Positions 43,015 to 51,139 of a stretch of DNA of 64,000 bases are shown here, in pieces. The DNA is taken from positions 682,001 through 746,000 of the forward strand of contig JADJTP010000002.1 of assembly GCA_016711095.1 (NCBI GenBank). The letters are read 5' to 3'. The translations under genes were made by a program, and so were the position numbers. The notes below the pieces were generated by a model, which saw only the letters and a list, made by a program, of their open reading frames with translations, had not been told where the DNA came from and made no database searches. Positions within the stretch are counted from its first letter, which is position 1; each line of letters begins with the position of its first letter. This DNA is from Actinomycetales bacterium. Lineage in GTDB: Bacteria > Actinomycetota > Actinomycetes > Actinomycetales > Dermatophilaceae.

Positions 43015-43945
43015 CGCCCGCGTCATTGCCCAGCCCGGCCGCCACGATGCTCGCCTCGGGGCGGTAGCCACGACCGGTAAGTTGGCGGCGATAGGTTTCC
43101 CGGGCCGGTCCGAGCAACAACTCCCCGGCGGCGCTCACCCCACCGCCGATGACGAACATGCCCGGGTCGAAGGCGGCGGCCAGGTTGGCGATTCCAACGC
43201 CGAGCCACTGCCCGACCTCGGTCAAGAGCTCGACGGCCGTGCGGTCACCAGCGCGGGCGGCCTCAGTGATCAGCGGCCCGGTGAGCAGACTCGGATCATC
43301 GCCGAGGCGCAAGCGCAGGTCATCCGCGACCGGGGAGTTGGCCGCCAGCAGTGCACCAGCCTCTCGGACGAGAGCGTTGCCGCTCGAATACTGTTCCCAG
43401 CAGCCGCGATTGCCGCACTCACAGCGCAAGCCATCGGGGACGACCTGCATGTGCCCGAATTCCCCGGCCAGACCGTGGCGGCCTCGCTCGACCCGACCGG
43501 CGATGACGATCCCTCCGCCGATCCCGGTGCCGAGGTTGACCATGATGAGGTGGCTTTCGCCGCGCCCGGCACCGAAACGCCATTCGGCCCAGACCGCGGC
43601 GTTGGCGTCGTTGTCGACCGTGATCGGCAGGCCTATTCGGTCGTGCAACGCCTCACGCAATGGCTCGTGCCGCCAGGACAGGTGTGGGGCGAAGACGACC
43701 GTCGCCCGATCGGCGTCGACGAATCCGGCGGCCCCGATGCCCACAGCCCCGACCTGCTCCGAGTCGACCTGGCCGAGCAGGTCCTGGACCACGCCGACGA
43801 TCGCGCCCTCGACGATCTCGGGTGAGGTCGACCGGTGCGGGGTGTCGACCCGGGCCCGGGCGATGATGGCCCCCTCGGCGTCCACGACCCCGCCGGCAAC
43901 CTTCGTCCCACCGATGTCGATCCCGATCGTGTATGCAGCGCTCAT
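42977..43945 (-). CDS. ROK-family glucokinase
   Basis: Phosphorylates glucose (or a related sugar) with ATP or possibly polyphosphate. The 322-residue protein has the phosphate loop IGIDIGGTKVAGGVV, DNDANAAVWAEWRFGAG, NLGTGIGGGIV, the ROK signature and the zinc site CECGNRGCWEQY. Length and motifs fit actinobacterial glucokinases. The start overlaps the upstream Cys-rich gene by 4 nt, so it belongs to the leftward SRPBCC-Cys-rich-ROK run. Sugar specificity is inferred. Confidence 0.9.
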   Translation of the reverse strand: MSAAYTIGIDIGGTKVAGGVVDAEGAIIARARVDTPHRSTSPEIVEGAIVGVVQDLLGQVDSEQVGAVGIGAAGFVDADRATVVFAPHLSWRHEPLREALHDRIGLPITVDNDANAAVWAEWRFGAGRGESHLIMVNLGTGIGGGIVIAGRVERGRHGLAGEFGHMQVVPDGLRCECGNRGCWEQYSSGNALVREAGALLAANSPVADDLRLRLGDDPSLLTGPLITEAARAGDRTAVELLTEVGQWLGVGIANLAAAFDPGMFVIGGGVSAAGELLLGPARETYRRQLTGRGYRPEASIVAAGLGNDAGVIGAADLARSGG

Positions 43946-44304
43946 CCAGCCGAGTCCCCGGGACCGGGGGCCGCGTCACCCGCGCGATGAGAGGCTGCGA
44001 ACCCACGCAGCCCGTCACTCACCAGATCGACGACATCGGCGATCTTCTCGAGAGTCTCTGGACTGATTGCCTTGACGACATTGAGCAGCCGACAGATCGG
44101 GCACACGCGGCATACCGAGTCGGTGGACGGGGAGTGCGGGTCGTGACCACACTCTGGGCAGGCCGCTGACGGCGGCTTATCGCCGGCCACCCGGGCACCC
44201 GCGGCAGCAAGCTGTTGCTCGGCGGCGCTCGTGGCAAACAACCCGAGCAGTCGCGCGGCTTCCTCGGCGACCGAGCCGATCCGGTCGGCCCCCTCTTCGG
44301 TCAC
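43942..44304 (-). CDS. Conserved protein with C-terminal Cys motifs, unknown function
   Basis: A 120-residue hydrophilic protein opening MTEEGADRIGSVAEEAARLLG, with ACPECGHD and CRVCPICRLLNVVKAISPETLEKIADVVDL. The CxxC and CxxCxxC arrangement suggests a zinc knuckle. Its place between the SRPBCC protein and glucokinase matches a conserved actinobacterial neighbourhood (Rv2185c region), but no function is known to me. It overlaps the ROK start by 4 nt. Confidence 0.72.
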   Translation of the reverse strand: MTEEGADRIGSVAEEAARLLGLFATSAAEQQLAAAGARVAGDKPPSAACPECGHDPHSPSTDSVCRVCPICRLLNVVKAISPETLEKIADVVDLVSDGLRGFAASHRAGDAAPGPGDSAG

Positions 44305-44306
44305 AG

Positions 44307-44750
44307 TCAGCCCTCGACGCGCTTCTTGAGCTCCTTGAGCGCGCTATCGACGATCTGTTCCTCGGCCTTGCGCTTGAGCACCCCCAGGATCGGGATGTAC
44401 AGGTCGACGGCGAGGCGGTAGGTGACCTTCGAACCGCCCTTCTCTCGAGCGATCGTGTAAGAGCCGTTCATCGCCTTCAGCACTGTCGCCGTGACCAGGC
44501 TCCAGGACACCACGCCGGTGCCGTCGTCGAAGATGTCCCACTCGTAGTCCAGGGTGTAGGTGTCCTTGAGGACTCCGGCGTCCAGGGTGTATTCGACCCG
44601 GTCGGCCCAGCCGTCGCCCTCCTCGGACAGCACGGTGGCCCGCTTGACCTCGTCGGCCCATTCCGGATAGGACTCGAAATCGGCGATGACGTCAAGGACG
44701 ACCCCCGGTTTGGCGTCGATGTGGATCGAAGATTCCGTGCGATCGGCCAT
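44307..44750 (-). CDS. SRPBCC (START-like) family protein
   Basis: A 147-residue polyketide-cyclase/START-like protein: TESSIHIDAKPGVVLDVIADFESYPEWADEVKRA at the N terminus and a long C-terminal helix ending ALKELKKRVEG. The fold binds hydrophobic ligands; the physiological ligand is unknown. It corresponds to M. tuberculosis Rv2185c. ATG 44750 is 7 nt after TAGCCT read leftward, a leaderless arrangement. It is followed after 2 nt by the Cys-rich gene. Confidence 0.85.
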   Translation of the reverse strand: MADRTESSIHIDAKPGVVLDVIADFESYPEWADEVKRATVLSEEGDGWADRVEYTLDAGVLKDTYTLDYEWDIFDDGTGVVSWSLVTATVLKAMNGSYTIAREKGGSKVTYRLAVDLYIPILGVLKRKAEEQIVDSALKELKKRVEG

Positions 44751-44757
44751 GTCAGCA

Positions 44758-44763
44758 AGGCTA
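44758..44763 (-). promoter_or_regulatory. -10 hexamer TAGCCT for the SRPBCC gene
   Basis: Read leftward, TAGCCT is followed by 7 nt and the ATG at 44750. Confidence 0.5.
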
Positions 44764-44794
44764 TCGCGGCTTGACGGTGTCGTCGGCGCCGCCA

Positions 44795-46177
44795 TCAATA
44801 CCTGGCCAGGGCCACGAGTTCCGCTCGCCACAGTGTGACGAACTGCTCGCGCCCGTCACCAATGTGCCGGGACATCGCGCGCTCCAGTGCGAGCTCATCG
44901 GGCGCGAGCTCGGCCGACTCGACAGGTGCCAGGACGTCAGGATCGCCGCCCAACTCGCGCAGGAGCGCGACAAGGGCCTGCGCGCCGCGCTCCCGGACGA
45001 TCCGCTGCGCCGCGAGCCAACTGCCTTGGTATGCCGCGGCCACGCCGGCCTCCCCGTCCTGGCCGGCGAAGTCGGCCTCGGTGGGCAACGATCGCGGAGG
45101 TCCCTGCGCCCGCACGCGCTCAAGGAGGACGGCCGCGATGGTCCGAACCGGCAGTCCCTCGTCCCGGAAGGCGACCCACTCGGCGAAGCCCTCCGACAGC
45201 CAGAAGGGCAGATCATGGATGCTCTGGGCACGCAGGCTGACGTGGGTGAGCTCGTGCGTGAGCACGACGCGGCGCCCGGCCGTGGTGAGCCGGGACAGGC
45301 CGGAAGGCCGCAGGATGACCCGATCGGCGCCTGCGGGCCGGCCCGGCTCACGGCGGCCATGGGTCGTCGCGGCGACGGTCGACCCGATCTGGGACCCGGC
45401 CACACCGAGAAGCCCGGCCGCCTCGGTGTCATCGGTCGGGACGACGACGACGGCCGCCGTCGCGCGCCCGAGGACATCGGCCACCTGACCTTGCCCGGTC
45501 TCGGCCGCGGCGAGTTGAGCGAGCAGCTCCTCGGTCGGGACGGGCCCGGCGACGAGGACCGACGTGGTGTGGGCGACCTGCAGACCCGGCAGGTCGAACG
45601 CCTCCCATTGATCGCCGGCCCCGAGCCAGCGCACGATCCGCCACCGGCCGGCGGTCTCGGCGACGCTCACGGTGCGCGTCAACACCCGATCGGCCCGGTC
45701 GAACCCAGGGATGCGATATCCCAGCCGCACCGACGCCGTCAGCACTCCGGGGGGATCGCCGGCCATGGGGGCCAGCGTGCGAATGTCGGAGACGGTGAGC
45801 GACCTCACTCCCAAGGCCTGCAGGCCTTGGTATGCCGCGATCTCCCGAGCCCCCTGCGCCGAGGCGGGGTCGTGGACGGTCGCCGCCCATGCTCCGGGGT
45901 CACCGGCGGCCAAGGCGCCGGAACGTTCCGTGAGTAGTCGCTCGACCTGACGCGTTGTCTCGTCGACGGGTGACGGGCTGGGGGTCACGGGCCGCGCCGT
46001 CCCAGCTGACCCGGGAATCTGAGCCGGGGAGCCCGTGATGGTCGCGTCCGGGGACGCTGTGTCGACGGAGGCGACGGAGGCGACGGGTGCCGTGGGCCCG
46101 GCTGACTGGCAGCCCGACAGAGCGGCCGAGCCGATGACGGCTGCAGCCATGATCCGCCGGGGCGCCGCGAACCTCAT
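44795..46177 (-). CDS. Lipoprotein with an HExxH metallopeptidase-like domain
   Basis: A 460-residue exported lipoprotein: N-terminal signal with lipobox ALSGC (Cys about residue 23), a Pro/Ser/Thr linker, a NTF2-like region and a C-terminal gluzincin-like module with LTHELTHVSLRA (HExxH) and a downstream SEGFAEWVAF that supplies the third zinc ligand. This suggests a cell-surface zinc protease, though substrate is unknown. ATG 46177 is 6 nt after TACCAT read leftward. The module resembles DUF2268/peptidase MA-like domains seen in other actinobacterial lipoproteins. Confidence 0.82.
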   Translation of the reverse strand: MRFAAPRRIMAAAVIGSAALSGCQSAGPTAPVASVASVDTASPDATITGSPAQIPGSAGTARPVTPSPSPVDETTRQVERLLTERSGALAAGDPGAWAATVHDPASAQGAREIAAYQGLQALGVRSLTVSDIRTLAPMAGDPPGVLTASVRLGYRIPGFDRADRVLTRTVSVAETAGRWRIVRWLGAGDQWEAFDLPGLQVAHTTSVLVAGPVPTEELLAQLAAAETGQGQVADVLGRATAAVVVVPTDDTEAAGLLGVAGSQIGSTVAATTHGRREPGRPAGADRVILRPSGLSRLTTAGRRVVLTHELTHVSLRAQSIHDLPFWLSEGFAEWVAFRDEGLPVRTIAAVLLERVRAQGPPRSLPTEADFAGQDGEAGVAAAYQGSWLAAQRIVRERGAQALVALLRELGGDPDVLAPVESAELAPDELALERAMSRHIGDGREQFVTLWRAELVALARY

Positions 46178-46183
46178 CGAACG

Positions 46184-46189
46184 ATGGTA
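46184..46189 (-). promoter_or_regulatory. -10 hexamer TACCAT for the lipoprotein gene
   Basis: Read leftward, TACCAT is followed by 6 nt and the ATG at 46177. Confidence 0.5.
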
Positions 46190-46221
46190 CGTCGCGGGCC
46201 GGCGACGCTGGGCGCTGACAC

Positions 46222-46509
46222 TCAGCCGGCCACCGCCTGCCCTGCTTGGGCGATGTGGGCGGTGGCCCGGGAAGCGGCCGGCGCGGTCGCGCGGGCGGTG
46301 AGCGTCGCGGCATACGAACGCTCGAGCAGCCCGGCAGCCACGAACAGGGACACCGCCCGGCGCTCAGCTGCCTCGAGCGGGAGGCCCTCGGGGTCGTGGA
46401 CCTGCGTCGGGCCGCAGGCCATGTTCTCGAGTGCGGTGACGACGCACTCGCCACAACGGTGCCCACGAACCGGGCAGCTCGCGCAGTCGACGATCATCGA
46501 GGCGATCAT
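46222..46509 (-). CDS. Small Cys-rich conserved protein, probably DNA-damage regulated
   Basis: A 95-residue protein with CASCPVRGHRCGECVVTAL and a further Cys near residue 32, enough for a metal or Fe-S site; the C-terminal half is helical and Ala-rich. I do not recognise a function. The ATG has GAGGAG as ribosome site. It diverges from the DEDD exonuclease gene, and one of the two mirrored damage-type promoters points at it with a leader of about 55 nt, so it is probably induced together with that nuclease. Confidence 0.7.
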   Translation of the reverse strand: MIASMIVDCASCPVRGHRCGECVVTALENMACGPTQVHDPEGLPLEAAERRAVSLFVAAGLLERSYAATLTARATAPAASRATAHIAQAGQAVAG

Positions 46510-46570
46510 CTGGGCTCCTCATCGATGGGATCGGTCTGGGGTGGGACCTCTGAGTGGATCCGTCAGCACG

Positions 46571-46641
46571 ACGCTAGGCCAGGGGTCTGACACCCCTCTT
46601 CAGCGCGCCTGCGCGGGCGTGTCAGACCCCTGGCCTAGCGT
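46571..46641. promoter_or_regulatory. Perfect 23-bp inverted repeat: two divergent RecA-NDp-like promoters
   Basis: Arms 46571-46593 and 46619-46641 are exact reverse complements with a 25-nt spacer. Each arm reads GTGTCAGAC-N8-TAGCGT outward, close to the mycobacterial RecA-NDp (PafBC-dependent) consensus TTGTCRGTG-N8-TANNNT with the same spacing. The right arm's TAGCGT ends 7 nt before the nuclease ATG, the left arm's points to the Cys-rich gene. Both the motif and the exact symmetry are seen directly; regulator identity is inference. Confidence 0.75.
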
Positions 46642-46648
46642 CCCAGGC

Positions 46649-48373
46649 ATGGTGATGGTCCAAGGCACCCTCGATGATCTGGGCACCCCGCTGCGCGAGG
46701 TGACCTTCGTCGTCGTCGACCTGGAGACCACCGGAGGCAGCCCGCACGAGTGCGCCATCACCGAGATCGGCGCGGTCAAGGTGCGTGGCGGCGAAGTGCT
46801 CGGCGAGTTCCAGACCCTCGTCAACCCCGGCAGTTCCATTCCGGCGTTCATCCAGGTGCTCACCGGCATCAGCAACGCGATGGTGGCGACCGCTCCCCGG
46901 ATCGACGCGGTCCTGCCAGCCTTCCTGGAGTTTGCCCGCGGTTCGGTGCTGGTGGCCCACAACGCGGGATTCGACGTCGGATTCCTCAAGGCCGCGACAG
47001 CTGCCATCGGCGAGCGTTGGCCGGGGTTCCAGGTCATCGATACCGTGACCCTGGCCCGTCAGCTGGTCGGCAACGACGAGGCCCGCAACCGCAAGCTCGG
47101 CACCCTCGCGGCCCTCTTCGGCGCCGACACCGTCCCGGACCACCGGGCGCTGCATGACGCTCGGGCCACCGTCGACGTCCTGCACGCCCTGCTCGGGCGG
47201 GTCGGTAATGTCGGCGTGCAGACCCTCGAAGAACTTGCCAGCTACACGTCCCGGGTGACGACGGCTCAGCGCCGCAAGCGGTTCCTCGCCGACGACCTGC
47301 CCGCTGCCCCCGGCGTCTACGTCTTCAAGGACGGCCAGGGCCGTCCCCTGTATGTGGGGACGTCGCACAACATCCGCAGCCGCGCTCGCACCTATTTCAC
47401 CTCGTCCGAGCAGCGCACCCGGATGGCCGAGATGGTGTCGATCGCCGCGTCGATCCAACCCATCGTCTGCCAGAGTGTGTTGGAGGCCCAGGTCCGCGAG
47501 CTGCGCCTCATCGCGGAGCACACCCCGCGCTTCAACCGGCGCTCGACCCGGCCCGAGCGGGTTGTCTGGGTCAAGCTGACCGTGGAGCCGTTTCCTCGGC
47601 TGTCGATTGTCCGCGAGGTCGGCGCCGACGTTGCCGTCGGGGCGCGGTATGCCGGTCCGTTCGGCGCGCGGCGCACCGCCGAGGCCGCGGTCGCCGCGAT
47701 CCATGAGGTCTTGCCGCTGCGCCAATGCACGACCCGACTGTCGCTGCGAGCGTCGCGGTCGGCGTGCGCCCTCGCCGAGATGGGACGGTGTGGCGCGCCG
47801 TGCGAGGGTGCCGAGTCCCCCGAGTCGTATGCCGCTCACGTCACCGCGGCGGCCCAGCTGCTTGGCGGCGACGGCCGGGCGACCCTCGCCGCGCTGCGAG
47901 AGCGGATGGCCCTGCTGGCCGCCGCCGAGCGTTTCGAAGACGCCGGCACAGTCCGCGATCGCATGGAGCACCTCGTGCGCGGGGCCGCACGCGCCCAACG
48001 GTTGGCTCCGCTGGCCGCAAGCGCCGAGGTCCTCGCCGCCCGCCGCAGCGACGTCGGTGGCTGGGAGCTCGTCTGTGTCCGGCACGGTCGGCTCGCCGGC
48101 ACGAGCCTGGTCCCCCGCGGCGCCGACCCGATGATCTACCTCGACACCCTTCAGGCCACCGCCGAGGCGGTATCAGCGCCCGAAGGACCGGCGCCCGCGG
48201 CATACGCCGAGGAGACCGAGCTCGTGCTGCGATGGCTGGAGACCCCCGGAGTGCGGATCGTGGCCTTCGACGGGGAGTGGACCTGCCCGGTGGGCGGCGC
48301 CGGCGCGGCGAAGGCACAGCTCGACTGCTGCGCCGTGAGGCCTGAGCCACGGGTGCGTAGGCTGACCCCGTGA
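46649..48373 (+). CDS. DEDDh exonuclease fused to a GIY-YIG (UvrC-like) nuclease domain
   Basis: A 574-residue protein with an N-terminal 3'-5' exonuclease domain like the DNA polymerase III epsilon subunit (VVVDLETTGGSPHE, AHNAGFDVGFL, DHRALHDARATVDVL) followed by a GIY-YIG domain (APGVYVFKDGQGRPLYVGTS) and UvrC-like regions. M. tuberculosis Rv2191 has the same layout. It probably acts in DNA repair. The TAGCGT -10 ends 7 nt before the ATG, so the message is leaderless; the promoter belongs to the mirrored damage-type pair. A second ATG (46655) is possible. Confidence 0.9.
   Translation: MVMVQGTLDDLGTPLREVTFVVVDLETTGGSPHECAITEIGAVKVRGGEVLGEFQTLVNPGSSIPAFIQVLTGISNAMVATAPRIDAVLPAFLEFARGSVLVAHNAGFDVGFLKAATAAIGERWPGFQVIDTVTLARQLVGNDEARNRKLGTLAALFGADTVPDHRALHDARATVDVLHALLGRVGNVGVQTLEELASYTSRVTTAQRRKRFLADDLPAAPGVYVFKDGQGRPLYVGTSHNIRSRARTYFTSSEQRTRMAEMVSIAASIQPIVCQSVLEAQVRELRLIAEHTPRFNRRSTRPERVVWVKLTVEPFPRLSIVREVGADVAVGARYAGPFGARRTAEAAVAAIHEVLPLRQCTTRLSLRASRSACALAEMGRCGAPCEGAESPESYAAHVTAAAQLLGGDGRATLAALRERMALLAAAERFEDAGTVRDRMEHLVRGAARAQRLAPLAASAEVLAARRSDVGGWELVCVRHGRLAGTSLVPRGADPMIYLDTLQATAEAVSAPEGPAPAAYAEETELVLRWLETPGVRIVAFDGEWTCPVGGAGAAKAQLDCCAVRPEPRVRRLTP
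48358..48363 (+). promoter_or_regulatory. -10 hexamer TAGGCT inside the nuclease gene
   Basis: TAGGCT is followed by 6 nt and the GTG at 48370, so the Lrp-type gene can be expressed on its own. Confidence 0.45.
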
Positions 48374-48648
48374 TCACCGCCATCGTCCTCATCACCTGTG
48401 ACGTCGCCCGCATCCCCGAGGTCGCCCAAGAGATCGCCGCGCTGCCAGGGGTCACCGAGGTCTATTCGGTGACCGGGGAAGCTGATCTGGTCGCCATGGT
48501 CCGCGTGCGGGAGCACGAACAGCTCGCCGACGTCATCGCCGATCGTCTGTCCAAGGTCGAGGGCGTGGTTGCGACGAGCACCCACATCGCCTTCCGTACC
48601 TACTCCAGCCATGACCTCGAGGCAGCCTTCAGCCTCGGGCTGGACTAG
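48370..48648 (+). CDS. Stand-alone Lrp/AsnC ligand-binding (RAM) domain protein
   Basis: A 92-residue protein that is only the effector domain of Lrp/AsnC regulators (EIAALPGVTEVYSVTGEADLVAMVRV...HIAFRTYS), without a DNA-binding part. Such proteins bind amino acids and form oligomers, or pair with full Lrp regulators. The GTG overlaps the nuclease stop by 4 nt, and a -10 hexamer precedes it. The ligand is unknown; trpD lies next door in the opposite direction. Confidence 0.88.
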   Translation: MITAIVLITCDVARIPEVAQEIAALPGVTEVYSVTGEADLVAMVRVREHEQLADVIADRLSKVEGVVATSTHIAFRTYSSHDLEAAFSLGLD

Positions 48649-48668
48649 CCGCACCGTTCTTAGGGCGG

Positions 48669-49742
48669 TCAGGTTCGGGTCGCCGCGACCCACCGGTCGA
48701 CGACCGAGTTGGCCGCGCCCGAGTCGATGGCCGCCTCCGCCCGGTCCATCCCGGCCCGCACGTCGGCGTGCAGTGCCGCGTGGGTCCGGCCGCTGTCGGA
48801 GTCGGCCGCCACCGCAAGTGCGGCGCCTGCATTCAGCAGGACCGCGTCGCGCACCGGGCCGCGAGCGCCCTCGAAGACCTCACGCAGCACCCGTGCATTG
48901 AAAGCGGCGTCGCCGCCGCGAAGTGCCTCGGTGGGCGCGGCGGCCAGGCCGACCCGATCGGGGTCCAAGGTGTGCTCGATGACCTCCCCGGAGCGGACCC
49001 ACCACACGGTGGACGTCGTCGAGAGGGTGAGTTCGTCGAGGCCGTCGTCGCCGCGGAATACCGCCGCATCCTGCCCTCGGCCGGCGAAGACGCCGGCGAT
49101 GATCGGTGCCATCCGGGCGTCGGCGACGCCGACCGCGCCGTATTTCGGTTGTCCGGGGTTGGTCAGGGGACCGAGGAAGTTGAACGCGGTGGCAACCCCC
49201 AGCTCCCGGCGGACCCCCGCCGCGTGCCGCATCGATGGGTGGAACTGCTGGGCGAAGCAGAAGGTGATCCCGACGTCGCGGGCCACCGCCTCGACCCGCT
49301 CAGGCGAGAGCGTGAGGTCGATCCCGAGCGACTCCAGGACGTCGGCCGACCCGGCTTTCGAGGACGCTGCCCGGTTGCCGTGCTTGACGATGCTCACCCC
49401 GGCCGCGGCGCAGACGATGGCCGCCATCGTCGAGATATTCACGGTGTGGGCGCGGTCGCCGCCGGTGCCGACGACGTCGAGACTCGCCTCCGGAGCGTCG
49501 ATCCGAATCGCGTGCGCCAGCATCTCGTCGGCGAGACCACGCATCTCCTCGACCGTCTCCCCCTTGGCATGCAACGCCATGAGGAAGCCCGCGATCTGGG
49601 CCGCGGTCGCCTCGCCGTCCATGATCGTGCCCATCGCCCAGGCGCAGTCCTGACGGGATAGGTGGCCGCGGGACAGCAGCCGGGCATAGATGCCCGGCCA
49701 GGTGTCGGTCGGGGTGTCGGGAATCAGACTCATCGGGGTCAT
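48669..49742 (-). CDS. trpD: Anthranilate phosphoribosyltransferase
   Basis: Second step of tryptophan synthesis from chorismate, adding phosphoribosyl to anthranilate. The 357-residue protein shows the glycine-rich PRPP motif DVVGTGGDRAHTVNIST, KHGNRAASSKAGSADVLE and NFLGPLTNPGQ. ATG 49742 is used; 49733 is a possible second start. It is away from other trp genes and next to the oxidase cluster, the same place as in M. tuberculosis (Rv2192c). Confidence 0.95.
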   Translation of the reverse strand: MTPMSLIPDTPTDTWPGIYARLLSRGHLSRQDCAWAMGTIMDGEATAAQIAGFLMALHAKGETVEEMRGLADEMLAHAIRIDAPEASLDVVGTGGDRAHTVNISTMAAIVCAAAGVSIVKHGNRAASSKAGSADVLESLGIDLTLSPERVEAVARDVGITFCFAQQFHPSMRHAAGVRRELGVATAFNFLGPLTNPGQPKYGAVGVADARMAPIIAGVFAGRGQDAAVFRGDDGLDELTLSTTSTVWWVRSGEVIEHTLDPDRVGLAAAPTEALRGGDAAFNARVLREVFEGARGPVRDAVLLNAGAALAVAADSDSGRTHAALHADVRAGMDRAEAAIDSGAANSVVDRWVAATRT

Positions 49743-49796
49743 CGCAGCCTCATGATCGCTCGATCACCGGACACGCCGGCGCCTCGTCGGGGGGAC

Positions 49797-50228
49797 TCAG
49801 ACGGCAGCCGGCGAGCCGGCCCGCGCCAGTGCAGCTACCGCCCGGGCAAGTTCGACCGGGTCGAGGGGGTGCGGCACAACCGCATCGGCCTGCGACCACG
49901 AGGCCAGCCAGCCGTCCTGCACCCGACCGGTGAGCACGAGGACCGGCGGGCACTGGAAGATCTCATTCTTGAGTTGACGGCACAACCCCATCCCGCCCAT
50001 CGGGGTCGCCTCGCCGTCCAGGACGAGCACATCAAAGTGTTTGGCCTCGACCGCCTCGACGACGGCATAGGCGGTGGCACATTCCAGCCACGAGGTCACC
50101 TCGACATCCTTGGCCGGACGTCGCCCAACCCCAAGACGAACTGCGTCGCGGGTCGTCACGTCGTCGCTGTACAACAGGACGGAAAGCGGCCGGACGGAGT
50201 CGGCAGGGGACGCCTGCGATGCGGTCAT
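49797..50228 (-). CDS. Receiver-domain-only response regulator-like protein
   Basis: A 143-residue CheY-like protein: LSVLLYSDDVTTRDAVR, then the phospho-acceptor region VLVLDGEATPMGGMGLCRQLKN and VLVLTGRVQDGWLASWSQADAVV, without an output domain. The residue after the canonical Asp pair at the N terminus (SDD) is kept, the acceptor Asp is in VLDGE. No kinase lies near. It is a conserved neighbour of ctaE in actinobacteria; its function is unknown. ATG 50228 follows TAGCAT by 6 nt read leftward. Confidence 0.82.
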   Translation of the reverse strand: MTASQASPADSVRPLSVLLYSDDVTTRDAVRLGVGRRPAKDVEVTSWLECATAYAVVEAVEAKHFDVLVLDGEATPMGGMGLCRQLKNEIFQCPPVLVLTGRVQDGWLASWSQADAVVPHPLDPVELARAVAALARAGSPAAV

Positions 50229-50234
50229 GACGCC

Positions 50235-50240
50235 ATGCTA
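50235..50240 (-). promoter_or_regulatory. -10 hexamer TAGCAT for the receiver protein
   Basis: Read leftward, TAGCAT is followed by 6 nt and the ATG at 50228. Confidence 0.5.
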
Positions 50241-50429
50241 GCCGCCCCCTGCGCCGTCCCCCGGTATGCCGTCCGGGCGGCAGACCGGTGCCCGATCAGG
50301 GCGCAGGTGACCAACGTCATGCGCGCGCGAAGACGTCGCCCGTGCTCACGGCTGGCTCGTCCACCCGGCATCGCCTGCCGGTCAGCGATTTGCCGGGGGG
50401 TCGATGGCACATGCCGACACCAGACACGC

Positions 50430-50435
50430 CATAAT
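50430..50435 (+). promoter_or_regulatory. -10 hexamer CATAAT for the ctaE-qcrCAB operon
   Basis: CATAAT lies 7 nt before the GTG at 50443. It is the best -10 in the 214-bp gap after the receiver gene, and supports GTG 50443 rather than the ATG at 50434 as the start. Confidence 0.5.
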
Positions 50436-50442
50436 GGCGCGC

Positions 50443-51090
50443 GTGGCGACTGCATCGGCGATTCCTACGCATCCAATGAGCATCGGGCATGGACCCGCGA
50501 CCCGACCGAACATGGTTCAGGTCGGCACCATGGTCTGGCTCTCCTCCGAACTCATGTTCTTCGCGGGGCTCTTCGCGATCTACTTCCAGCTGCGATCGGT
50601 GTCCAGCGAGCTGTGGGCCGAGCAGACGGGGAAGCTCAACATCACGTTCGCCGTGGTCAACACCCTGATCCTGGTCATCTCGTCGGTCTGGTGCCAGATC
50701 GGGGTGATGAAGGCCGAACGTGGCCAACCCGCGCGCACCGGCAAGCTCACCGAGATCGGTAAGTGGGGGATGCGCGAGTGGTATGTCGTCACCTACATCT
50801 TCGGCTCGGTGTTCGTCGCCGGTCAGGTCTATGAGTATGCGCAGCTGGTCTCGGAGAACGTCACCTTGTCCTCCGACCGCTACGGGTCGATCTTCTACAT
50901 GGCCACCGGCTTCCACGGGCTGCACGTCACCGGCGGGCTCATCGCCTTCCTGCTCATCATCGGACGGACCTTCACAACCCGGCGTTACACCCACACACAA
51001 GCCGTGGGTGCGGTCGTCACCTCGTACTACTGGCACTTCGTCGACGTCGTGTGGATCGCCCTGTTCGCGGTGATCTACCTGCTCAAGTGA
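50443..51090 (+). CDS. ctaE: Cytochrome c oxidase subunit III
   Basis: Membrane subunit of the aa3 oxidase. The product is 215 residues with seven predicted transmembrane helices; the start is ATASAIPTHPMSIGHGPATRP, and YMATGFHGLHVTGGLIAFL and YYWHFVDVVWIALF are the subunit III signatures. In-frame starts at 50404 and 50434 exist; GTG 50443 matches the -10 position and family length. It leads the operon ctaE-qcrC-qcrA-qcrB. Confidence 0.93.
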   Translation: MATASAIPTHPMSIGHGPATRPNMVQVGTMVWLSSELMFFAGLFAIYFQLRSVSSELWAEQTGKLNITFAVVNTLILVISSVWCQIGVMKAERGQPARTGKLTEIGKWGMREWYVVTYIFGSVFVAGQVYEYAQLVSENVTLSSDRYGSIFYMATGFHGLHVTGGLIAFLLIIGRTFTTRRYTHTQAVGAVVTSYYWHFVDVVWIALFAVIYLLK

Positions 51091-51139
51091 GCCCCGACAC
51101 CGACCTCCGACCCGCGCTATTCGACGACAGGACTGCACC

